Positions 1-6,741 of a stretch of DNA of 25,637 nucleotides are shown piece after piece. The number at the start of each line of letters is the position of its first letter. Position 1 is the first letter of the stretch. A model generated the notes under the pieces. That model was not told the DNA's origin, made no database searches, and saw nothing but the letters and a program-made list of their open reading frames with translations. The translations under genes were made by a program, and so were the position numbers. This DNA is from VMSU01 sp031400755 (GTDB lineage Bacteria; Desulfobacterota; Desulfobulbia; Desulfobulbales; VMSU01), in assembly GCA_031400755.1 (NCBI GenBank), contig JANNQL010000139.1, positions 1-25,637 of the forward strand, given 5' to 3'.

Positions 1-377
1 AGGAGCTTATCTTCGTTGTCGCCGTAGCGCAGATTGACCCGGAAAAAATTGGTGATGGTGCTCAGTTCCTCGCGGGTGACGTTGCCGTCGATCTTGGCGA
101 TATGGACCAGGATATTGACCAGCAGGAAGACGAACTCGTTATGGGACACCGTCTGGGTGCGCTCAAAGGCGCTGACCCTGCTCTGCGGACGAAAGGAAAA
201 AAGGTACCAAAAGGCCGCCGCCGTCAGCAGAACCAGACCCAGGCCGCTGATCAGCAGGAAGCCCAGCACCTGGATCAAGAGCGGCGCCCCGCCCGTTATC
301 AGCAATAGCAGGGCGGCCCATAGAAGGCAGCCGCCGCAGCCGGGCCGACTGTGATAGCGGTATTGATACTGGTTCAT
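1..377 (-). CDS. TerB/DjlA-like membrane protein, N-terminal part (runs off window)
   Basis: Open frame from an ATG at 377 to the left edge (125 codons visible, no stop). The N-terminus has a short polar, Gly/Cys-containing head (about residues 1-20). It is followed by two hydrophobic stretches (about 20-40 and 43-65), which look like a membrane hairpin. After a linker comes a helical acidic segment, about residues 82-125, with the motifs NEFVFLLVNILVHIAKIDG and VTREEL. This resembles the start of a TerB (tellurite-resistance B / DjlA) domain, in which a conserved acidic loop follows the first helices. DjlA proteins combine a membrane anchor, TerB and a C-terminal J domain; the J domain would lie outside the window, so DjlA is an inference. 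The start codon overlaps the ftsY stop as ATGA, so the two genes are probably translationally coupled. Confidence 0.7.
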   Translation of the reverse strand, partial: MNQYQYRYHSRPGCGGCLLWAALLLLITGGAPLLIQVLGFLLISGLGLVLLTAAAFWYLFSFRPQSRVSAFERTQTVSHNEFVFLLVNILVHIAKIDGNVTREELSTITNFFRVNLRYGDNEDKL

Positions 378-1471
378 GACGCGAACAAGGCCTCGACAAA
401 CTCCGATGGGTCAAAATCTCGGAGGTCCTCCATCTTCTCGCCTACCCCGATGAAGCGGATGGGCAGATTGAATTCCCGGCTGATATTGACCACGATGCCG
501 CCCTTGGCAGTACCGTCCAGCTTGGTCAGCGTCAGCCCGGTGAGTTCCGCCACCTCGTGAAACTGCCGGGTCTGGGAGACGGCGTTCTGACCGGTAGTGG
601 CGTCCAAGACCAGCATCACCTCATGCGGGGCACCGGGGCATTTCTTGGCGATCACCCGTTTGATCTTGCCCAACTCCTCCATCAGGTTGACCTTGGTGTG
701 CAGCCTGCCCGCCGTATCGATAATAATGACATCGAAGTTGCGGTTCTTAGCGTATTCCAGGGCGTCAAAGGCCACGGACGAGGGATCGGCCCCTGGTTGC
801 TGGGCCGAGACCTCAACCCCGATACGCTGCCCCCAGACCTTGAGCTGATCAATGGCCGCCGCCCGGAAGGTATCAGCCGCCACCAGGAGGACCTTATTGC
901 CGGCCTGTTTGAATTTATAGGCCAGCTTACCGATTGTGGTGGTCTTACCGACCCCATTGACCCCGAGTACCAGGATGACAAAGGGCCCTGACTCCGGCAT
1001 GACCATCTCCGCCGGTCGTTCAATCTGTTGCAAAAAAGACAGCATCCGAGCTTTAAGAAATCGTTTGAGGGCCTCGGGGTCGGCCAACTCCTGACGGCTC
1101 ACCTGACGCCTGGCCTCATCAAGCAGGTCCTGCACCGTGCGAAAGCCAAGGTCTGAGGTGATCAGGATCTCTTCCAGTTCATCAAGCAACTGGGCGTCAA
1201 TCACCTTCTTGCCAAGAAAGACGGCATCCACCCGGTTGAGGAAAGACTCACGGGTCTTGGCCAGGCCACTCTTTAAGCGCTGAAAGAGACCCTCCTTGCT
1301 GTCCACCGGTTTTTCAGGGGCCGCTTCAGGCAGCGGAGAGGTGACTGTGCCGCACGGAGCAGGTGATTGCCCCGCCACCTTTTGATCTTCAATCTCAACA
1401 GACACCGCCTGCGGTGCCTTCACTTCCTGTTCTTTAGCCTTGCCTATTTTCTTCTTAAACCAGCCTAGCAT
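374..1471 (-). CDS. ftsY: Signal recognition particle receptor FtsY
   Basis: SRP receptor GTPase that docks ribosome-SRP complexes at the inner membrane and passes them to the Sec translocon. I place the start at 1471 (365 residues; MLGWFKKK), with GGAG 11 nt upstream. An upstream ATG at 1510 adds 13 residues but has no ribosome-binding site. Residues 1-60 form a short charged, Pro-rich A region. The NG domain follows: the helical N domain at about 60-150, then G1 GVNGVGKTT near 170-178, DTFRAAA at 200-206, G3 DTAGR at 252-256, G4 TKLDG at 316-320 and the closing GVGEKMEDL at 342-350. All GTPase motifs are intact. The gene lies 161 nt downstream of ispH-ubiA, with an inverted repeat between them, and its stop overlaps the next start. 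Confidence 0.97.
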   Translation of the reverse strand: MLGWFKKKIGKAKEQEVKAPQAVSVEIEDQKVAGQSPAPCGTVTSPLPEAAPEKPVDSKEGLFQRLKSGLAKTRESFLNRVDAVFLGKKVIDAQLLDELEEILITSDLGFRTVQDLLDEARRQVSRQELADPEALKRFLKARMLSFLQQIERPAEMVMPESGPFVILVLGVNGVGKTTTIGKLAYKFKQAGNKVLLVAADTFRAAAIDQLKVWGQRIGVEVSAQQPGADPSSVAFDALEYAKNRNFDVIIIDTAGRLHTKVNLMEELGKIKRVIAKKCPGAPHEVMLVLDATTGQNAVSQTRQFHEVAELTGLTLTKLDGTAKGGIVVNISREFNLPIRFIGVGEKMEDLRDFDPSEFVEALFAS

Positions 1472-1520
1472 GTAATATCCATCTCCAATTCTTACGAGTT
1501 TATCAATCATTTAAGTAACA

Positions 1521-1628
1521 CTCAGGTTGGTTAGGCTATAGACTGAAGGCTGTTAGGCAAAAAAACCGCCGACATCTCGTGTTTTTCTGTTGCTAACAGT
1601 CTAAACACCTACAGCCTATAAACCTGAG
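1521..1628. repeat. Inverted repeat of the CAGGTTG-TTAGGCT family
   Basis: Arms of about 36 nt (1521-1557 and 1592-1628) are imperfect reverse complements; both outer ends read CTCAGGTT inward. The spacer is about 35 nt. The same word family (CAGGTTG, TTAGGCT, TGTAGGC, TGTTAG) recurs at 13882-13916 and 21229-21256, so this is a dispersed repeat. It fills most of the gap between ispH-ubiA and ftsY and could fold in the transcript. No U-tract marks it as a terminator. Confidence 0.75.
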
Positions 1629-1631
1629 TAG

Positions 1632-3374
1632 CTACCTCCCGGACAAGGCCACCCCGCCCCACACAGAGGCCGCAATGATGACGAAAGTCGTCTCCAGGCC
1701 GAACTCCAGCTTGACGCCCGGACTCCAATAGCCCTTACCATAGCAAAAGGTAAAGCCGGCCAGATAGAGCAGGACCGGCAGGAGCCAGTACCCCACAGGC
1801 GTCACGATCAGACCCAAGGCGAGATAGAGCATCAGCATAATCAGCAGCACCGCCATGATACAGTTTAAGACGACGATAGTCTTCTGGGCGCCGATCAGGA
1901 CCGGCAGGGTCTCCTTGCCGACTATCCGGTCGCCCTGGACCTGGAAGACATCAAAAAGGGCATTGCGGACAAAAACCAGGAGCAGGATGAAAAACATAAG
2001 CCCATAGGTCTTGGCAGTCACCCCGCTAGCGCTCTGCACCGCGGGCATGAGGACAACCACCATGGCCCAGGCCAGGGCCACGAAAAAGGTCTTGGAGCCC
2101 GGGATCTCCTTGAGCCGCGACACCTTGATCCTGGCGGCCAGCATCTTGGGGATGAAATGAATGCGGTACAAAACACCGAAGACACTCATCACCAGGAGCA
2201 ACGCAACGGGCCGCCAGCCACTGAGCGCCGTGAGCACCAGTCCGGCAAACAGAAAGACCGTGGCCAAAGACATCATGGTCTTCCGGTATTTGCGGCTGAA
2301 CTGCAGGTAGGCCGGGTCATCAAAGATCTTGGACTGCTGGTCGGTGAGCCGGTTGATATTATGCATGGCAAAGAGATAACAAAAGGCGACCAGGCCCTGG
2401 CTGAGACGGGGAGCGATGCCCTGCAACAGGCTACAGGCAGAGGCCAGGAGCCCCCCTCCCAGCGCCACATAAAAGTTAGAGACCATCATCAGGCGGACCA
2501 GTCGAAACAGGGCATTGCCGATCCGGCTGTCGCTACGGCCAGGTATGGCCTCTAGTGCCCGCACCACCCGGTTGATCATCCAGGTCGGGGTGGAGGCCCC
2601 GGCGGTGACGCCTACGCAATCAAATTTCCCTAAGGCAGCCTCAAGGAGTTCCTCCTCCGACTCAATCAGAAAGACCGGACGGCCAAGGCCTGAGGCGATC
2701 TCGGCGAGGCGTGTGGTATTGGCGCTGGTCTTGCCGCCCACCACCACCACCGCCTCCACCTGTTCGGCGAGCTTCCTCACCTCGTCCTGACGGCGGTGGG
2801 TGGAATCGCAGATGGTGTTGAATACTTCGCCGCCGGGGCAGCGCTGGGTGATGATAGCGGTAATCTGGTCAAAGACCTGCTCGTCCTGGGTGGTCTGGCT
2901 GACGATGATGTAGGGTCTGATCAGCTCGAGGGCCGCTGCCTCCGCCTCATTGGAGACAACATGGCAATCCGGCCCGGCATAGCCCATCAGGCCATCGACC
3001 TCGGCATGGTTGCGGTCGCCGATGATCACCGTGGTCTTGCCGAGCTTACGGTGCTTGCTGATAATGGCCTGCACCTTCAAGACCCTAGGGCAGGTGGCGT
3101 CTTTGACCGTGAGCCCCGAGCGCTTGAGCTGCTCCTTATCGACCGGCGGCACGCCGTGGGCCCGGATGATCACCGTGCCGCGGGCCACCTCCGGTATCTT
3201 CTTCAAGACCCCCACTCCCTTGTCCTGCAAGACCTCCAGGACTTGGGGGTTATGGATCAGCGGCCCGAAGGTGGAGATGTTCGGCTCCCCCTGGTTGACC
3301 AGGTCAAGGGTCAGGTCAACCGCCCGGCGCACCCCCATGCAGAAGCCCGCCTTCTTGGCAATCACCACCTTCAT
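1632..3374 (-). CDS. ispH: IspH (HMBPP reductase) fused to a UbiA-family prenyltransferase
   Basis: The N-terminal half (about 1-280) is IspH/LytB, the 4Fe-4S enzyme that converts HMBPP to IPP and DMAPP at the end of the MEP pathway. The three cluster cysteines are present: C12 in GFCMGVRRA, C95 in DATCPRV and C189 in NTICDSTHRRQ. H41, the NHAEV motif (H123/E125), the SQTTQ threonines near 161 and the SAN motif near 217 are also kept. The C-terminal half (about 285-580) is a polytopic membrane domain with seven or more hydrophobic segments. It carries the UbiA second aspartate motif, DVFQVQGDRIVGKETLPV (D475, D482); the first motif is degenerate (N339, D345, D352/353). The start at 3374 has GAGGG 6 nt upstream; a start at 3389 adds five residues. 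Typical IspH is about 310-320 residues, so 580 means a full second domain. The UbiA substrate cannot be read from the sequence. Confidence 0.93.
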   Translation of the reverse strand: MKVVIAKKAGFCMGVRRAVDLTLDLVNQGEPNISTFGPLIHNPQVLEVLQDKGVGVLKKIPEVARGTVIIRAHGVPPVDKEQLKRSGLTVKDATCPRVLKVQAIISKHRKLGKTTVIIGDRNHAEVDGLMGYAGPDCHVVSNEAEAAALELIRPYIIVSQTTQDEQVFDQITAIITQRCPGGEVFNTICDSTHRRQDEVRKLAEQVEAVVVVGGKTSANTTRLAEIASGLGRPVFLIESEEELLEAALGKFDCVGVTAGASTPTWMINRVVRALEAIPGRSDSRIGNALFRLVRLMMVSNFYVALGGGLLASACSLLQGIAPRLSQGLVAFCYLFAMHNINRLTDQQSKIFDDPAYLQFSRKYRKTMMSLATVFLFAGLVLTALSGWRPVALLLVMSVFGVLYRIHFIPKMLAARIKVSRLKEIPGSKTFFVALAWAMVVVLMPAVQSASGVTAKTYGLMFFILLLVFVRNALFDVFQVQGDRIVGKETLPVLIGAQKTIVVLNCIMAVLLIMLMLYLALGLIVTPVGYWLLPVLLYLAGFTFCYGKGYWSPGVKLEFGLETTFVIIAASVWGGVALSGR

Positions 3375-3408
3375 GTCTTGCCCTCGCAAAACATCTCAAA
3401 ATGGCTAA

Positions 3409-3518
3409 GCAAAAGGGCCGATATGCAAGACGCGGGGTGCGTTTTGCGAATGAGGCCATACGCCAGGTATGCCGAATGAGCAAAACCGCCACGCAACGCC
3501 GCAGATCGGTCTTTTTGC
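3409..3518. repeat. 110-bp near-perfect palindromic element
   Basis: The left arm 3409-3461 and right arm 3467-3518 are close reverse complements. Landmarks are GCAAAAGGGCCGAT against ATCGGTCTTTTTGC at the outer ends, TGCGTTTTGC against GCAAAACCGCCACGCA in the middle, and CATAC-GCCAG-GTATG at the apex. It occupies nearly all of the gap between fur-feoA and ispH-ubiA. It ends in T-rich sequence on both strands, so it could act as a bidirectional terminator or attenuator, or be a non-autonomous mobile palindrome. Its dispersed nature is not shown within this window. Confidence 0.75.
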
Positions 3519-3525
3519 GACGCCA

Positions 3526-4299
3526 TCATGTCTTGCCTTCATGCCGGCAGGAGTGGCTGACCAGGATCTGCTGGGGGATCTCCGCCCCCAAAGCCAATCT
3601 GGTCTCGTTGACAATCACCACAAAGGGACCGGACGGGTGATTACTGACCACATCCAGACAGGCACCCACCGTCAGGCCCATATCAGACAAACGGGCCGCC
3701 ACCTCGCGGCTGGCGACGACCTTGACGATCCTGACCCGCTCGCCGTTGGCGGCCAGGTGCAGGGGCAGGGTCGGCTCGCGGCTGGCCAGGCATTTATCGC
3801 AGAGACCGTAGATCTCAGTCTTATGCTGGAGGACATGAAAATTGAAGGACTCGGCAATCTTCAATTGCAGGGTCTCCAAAAGATCGTCCTTGAACTCCTG
3901 GATCAGGCCGCACTTGGTGCAGATAAAGTGGTCGTGGTGCTGGCCCAGGTGCAGATGCTCATAACGCGGTTCTTGATTGTCGAAATCAAGGCGCTGGGCA
4001 AAACCGTACTGGCAGAACATGGCCATGGTCTCCTGCAGAAAGGCCCGATCCCGCAGTTCAGGCCGCTCTTCCCGCACCATCTCCATGAGCTCGGAAATGC
4101 TGATATGCAGTTCGCGGCCCAGAAAGATGTCGAGGATGGCCAACCGCTCCGGGATCCTGGTGGCCTTAAAAGACTCCAGCACGGTCTGAAACTGCTCGCG
4201 GTCGTGACGATGCTCCTCGACCACCAACGGCTCAAGGACGGGTTGGCTCCGGTGCAACGCCTTCTTGATCAAATCGGAAACAGGGGTGAAAAATTTCAT
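3526..4299 (-). CDS. Fur-family metalloregulator fused to a FeoA domain
   Basis: A 257-residue protein in two parts. Residues about 30-172 are a Fur-family repressor: a winged-helix DNA-binding region (about 40-105), then the metal-binding segment HLHLGQHHDHFIC (H121, H122, H124), and two structural Cys pairs, C127/C130 (CTKC) and C167/C170 (CDKC). Residues about 175-249 match FeoA, the small SH3-like domain of ferrous-iron uptake systems, with RLSDMGLTVGACLDVV, GPFVVIV and RLALG. DtxR-type regulators often carry such a C-terminal domain; on a Fur protein it is unusual to my knowledge. The first 30 residues are an extra N-terminal extension. The gene starts 2 nt after the manC stop, with no clear Shine-Dalgarno, which suggests translational coupling. 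The metal (Fe, Zn or Mn) cannot be assigned from sequence alone. Confidence 0.9.
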   Translation of the reverse strand: MKFFTPVSDLIKKALHRSQPVLEPLVVEEHRHDREQFQTVLESFKATRIPERLAILDIFLGRELHISISELMEMVREERPELRDRAFLQETMAMFCQYGFAQRLDFDNQEPRYEHLHLGQHHDHFICTKCGLIQEFKDDLLETLQLKIAESFNFHVLQHKTEIYGLCDKCLASREPTLPLHLAANGERVRIVKVVASREVAARLSDMGLTVGACLDVVSNHPSGPFVVIVNETRLALGAEIPQQILVSHSCRHEGKT

Positions 4300-4301
4300 T
4301 T

Positions 4302-5705
4302 CTAGCGGCCAAAGTCATCGTCAAAACGGACAATATCGTCCTCGCCCAGGTAGCTGCCGTTCTGGACCTCGATCAACTCCAGCGGGATGACGCCGGGGTT
4401 TTCCAGACGATGGCGCTCGCCGCAGGGGATATAGGTCGACTGGTTCTCCAGGACCAAAAAGACCTTGTCGCCGCAGGTGACCCGGGCCGTGCCCTTGACC
4501 ACCACCCAGTGTTCGGAACGGTGGTGGTGCATCTGCAGGGAGAGCTTGACCTTAGGCAGCACGGTGATCCGCTTGATCTTGAACTTCTCCTGCTCCTCAA
4601 GGATGGTGTAGCTGCCCCAGGGCCGAAACACCGTCTGATGGACCTTGTAGTGGTCCCGGTTGTCCTTCTTTAAGCGGTCCACCACCTTCTTGACATCCTG
4701 GGCCCGCGACATGGGGGCCACCAGCACCGCATCGGCAGTCTCAATCACCATGATGTCGGTAAGTCCCACCGCCGCCACCAGGCTATGCTCGGCGCGGACC
4801 AGGCAATTCTTGACATCTTCGAGGATGACGTCGCCGCTCGCCACATTGCCGTTTGTGTCCTTGTCGGCAACCTCCCACAGGGCCTGCCAAGAGCCGATAT
4901 CACTCCAGCCCAGATCAGCCGGCACCACCGCCACCTGCTCCGACTTCTCAAGCAGGGCGTAGTCGATCGAGTCCGACGGGCAGGCCGCCATGCTGACCGC
5001 CTCCAGCCGGAAGAAAATGCCGTCGGAGACGCCCTTGTCCACGGCCTGCTGCATGGCCTCGCAGATGGCCGGGCAGTGCGTGGCCATCTGCTCAAGGAGT
5101 ACCTCGTTACTGAAGGCGAACATGCCGGAGTTCCAGAAATAATCACCCGAGGCCAGATACTCCTTGGCCGTGGCCAAGTCCGGCTTTTCGACAAAGGACC
5201 TGACGCTGTTCGCCTCACCCTTCTGGATATAGCCGTAGCCGGTCTCCGGGCTGGTGGGCTGCACCCCGAAGGTCACCAGCCTGCCAGTCTCGGCCAGGGC
5301 CACGGCATCAAGCACCGCCTGGGCAAAGGCCTCGCTGTTCCTGACCAGATGGTCGGCCGGCAGGACGAGGAGGATGACCGGCTCGGCATGGATCTTCTGG
5401 CTGTAATAGGCGGCCGCAGCTATGGCCGGGGCGGTATTGCGGCCCATCGGCTCAAGCAGAATGGGCACATCGTGCCGACAATGCAAGGCCTCGACCTGGG
5501 CCCTGGCAATGAAGCGATGCTCCTCGCCGACGATCAGCATGGGCGGGGCAATGCCGTCCAGGCTAAGCACCCTGGAGAAGGTCGCCTGTAGAAGCGATTG
5601 GTCGCCGACCAGATTCAAGAGCTGCTTAGGATACAACTCCCTAGACAGCGGCCAGAGCCGGGAGCCAGTGCCACCGGCCAGGATAACGGGTTGGATGATT
5701 GCCAT
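4302..5705 (-). CDS. manC: Mannose-1-phosphate guanylyltransferase / mannose-6-phosphate isomerase
   Basis: Type II bifunctional PMI-GMP enzyme that makes GDP-mannose for surface polysaccharides. The start at 5705 has a GAGG 8 nt upstream; a GTG three codons earlier lacks a separate site. The protein has 467 residues, the usual family length. Nucleotidyltransferase domain: GGTGSRLWPL at 11-20 with KQ at 27-28 (pyrophosphorylase signature), LEPMGRNTAPA at 84-94, LPADHL at 115-120 and FVEKPD at 171-176. C-terminal cupin (isomerase) domain, about 350-460: QMHHHRSEHW at 391-400 supplies metal-binding histidines, and CGERHRLENPG follows. No other sugar-nucleotide gene is adjacent; the next gene is the Fur-FeoA regulator 2 nt away, which is an odd partner. 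Confidence 0.96.
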   Translation of the reverse strand: MAIIQPVILAGGTGSRLWPLSRELYPKQLLNLVGDQSLLQATFSRVLSLDGIAPPMLIVGEEHRFIARAQVEALHCRHDVPILLEPMGRNTAPAIAAAAYYSQKIHAEPVILLVLPADHLVRNSEAFAQAVLDAVALAETGRLVTFGVQPTSPETGYGYIQKGEANSVRSFVEKPDLATAKEYLASGDYFWNSGMFAFSNEVLLEQMATHCPAICEAMQQAVDKGVSDGIFFRLEAVSMAACPSDSIDYALLEKSEQVAVVPADLGWSDIGSWQALWEVADKDTNGNVASGDVILEDVKNCLVRAEHSLVAAVGLTDIMVIETADAVLVAPMSRAQDVKKVVDRLKKDNRDHYKVHQTVFRPWGSYTILEEQEKFKIKRITVLPKVKLSLQMHHHRSEHWVVVKGTARVTCGDKVFLVLENQSTYIPCGERHRLENPGVIPLELIEVQNGSYLGEDDIVRFDDDFGR

Positions 5706-5780
5706 ATGCTGCACCTCACATGTTCGTTCGGGGATAGAGTTTACTTCAAAAATGTCCGGTTAAGATTTTGCATGAAGCTC

Positions 5781-5937
5781 CCCCTCCCTTGACGGGACTC
5801 AGTTCAGTACCCCCTTGAGGGGTAGGGGGTTGGGGGGGTGTGTGGAGAGGCAAACTGCCGGGCTGCGTCCAGCTTCCCCCCACCCTAACCCTCCCCCGTC
5901 GAGCGGGGACTAAACAGAGCCCCGCCAGAGGGAGGGG
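5781..5937. repeat. GC-rich imperfect inverted repeat
   Basis: Two arms of roughly 58 nt (about 5781-5840 and 5876-5937) are recognisable reverse complements. Both outer ends read CCCCTCCC inward, with GACGGGACTCAGTTCAGTA on the left matching the complement of the CTAAACAGAGCCCCG segment on the right. The spacer is about 35 nt. It lies between the 5' end of manC and the 3' end of dedA, both on the minus strand, and could fold as RNA downstream of dedA. It looks like a dispersed mobile palindrome, but no second copy is in this window. Short open frames across it are by-products of its composition. Confidence 0.7.
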
Positions 5938-5972
5938 ATAATGCGGCATGGTGCTTCCCTGAAGACTGGCGC

Positions 5973-6620
5973 TCACTCCCCCTTGCCCGCCGCATGATGG
6001 GCCTTCCACCACTCGTAAACGCCGGGCAGGATTGACAAGATAATAATGGCGATGATGACCAATTCAAAGTTCTTTTTGACAAAGGGAATTGCACCGAAGA
6101 AAAAGCCGGCCGCGAGCAGGGAACCGACCCAGAGGATACCGCCAAAGACATTATACATGGCGAAATGCCGGTACTTCATCTTGCCGACCCCGGCCACAAA
6201 GGGGGCAAAGGTCCGCACAATCGGCACAAAGCGGGCCAGGACAATGGTCTTGTTGCCATACTTTTCATAGAAGGCGTGGGTCTTGTCCAGATACTCTTTT
6301 TTCAAGAACTTGAATTCGCCGCTGAAGGCGCGTTTGCCAATATAATGGCCAACGGCGTAATTGACCGCGTCGCCAAGGATCGCGGCAACCCCCATCACCG
6401 CAAACAACAGCCACGGATTCAAGCCGGTGCCGGAGGCCAGTGCCCCGGCGGCGAACAGCAGTGAATCGCCAGGCAGAAAGGGCGTGACTACCAAGCCCGT
6501 CTCGGCGAAGATGACCGCGAACAGGATAATATAGGTCAGGGTGCCGTACTGGTTGATGACCCCCTGCAAGGATTTATCAAGGTGCAGAAAAAAATTCAAA
6601 AACTCGGTCAGAAATTCCAT
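5973..6620 (-). CDS. DedA-family membrane protein
   Basis: A 215-residue polytopic inner-membrane protein of the DedA/VTT (SNARE-associated Golgi) family. Bacterial members support membrane homeostasis and act as lipid-carrier or phospholipid transporters, including undecaprenyl-phosphate recycling for some. Seen here: a first hydrophobic stretch at about 28-48 with the conserved FAETGLVVTPFLPGDSLLF (E40, D52), GDAVNYAVGHYIG near 83-95, and the arginine motif ARFVPIVRTFAPFVAG (R130, R136). Two terminal membrane segments (about 155-180 and 187-205) follow. GAGG lies about 4 nt before the ATG. The specific transported lipid cannot be assigned. Confidence 0.93.
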   Translation of the reverse strand: MEFLTEFLNFFLHLDKSLQGVINQYGTLTYIILFAVIFAETGLVVTPFLPGDSLLFAAGALASGTGLNPWLLFAVMGVAAILGDAVNYAVGHYIGKRAFSGEFKFLKKEYLDKTHAFYEKYGNKTIVLARFVPIVRTFAPFVAGVGKMKYRHFAMYNVFGGILWVGSLLAAGFFFGAIPFVKKNFELVIIAIIILSILPGVYEWWKAHHAAGKGE

Positions 6621-6678
6621 GGGTCCTCAGTAAGTGCTTAGTGTATGTGGTTCCGGCTATTTAAAGATTGAAACCTCG

Positions 6679-6709
6679 GTAGGGTGTGCAACGGCTTTTG
6701 TTGCGCACC
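6679..6709 (+). repeat. GTAG-foot REP-like hairpin
   Basis: Begins GTAGGG and folds as a stem of ten pairs, GGTGTGCAAC with GTTGCGCACC, including one G-T pair, around a 7-nt loop. A GTAG foot followed by a hairpin is the standard layout of repetitive extragenic palindromes mobilised by RAYT (TnpA-REP) transposases. Two related 31-nt elements are at 17541 and 17710. It lies between namZ and dedA. Confidence 0.7.
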
Positions 6710-6741
6710 GAAAGAAACTAATTGCGACGCCTTGCCTCCCC

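Noticed and set aside
2400..2560. Frameshift or missed stop between the IspH and UbiA parts
   Set aside because: The frame is open and continuous through the junction, with sensible protein sequence on both sides; kept as a real fusion.
5746..6151. Two 88-codon minus-strand frames near the manC-dedA gap
   Set aside because: One lies across the GC-rich inverted repeat and the other overlaps dedA; composition-driven, with no gene-like features.
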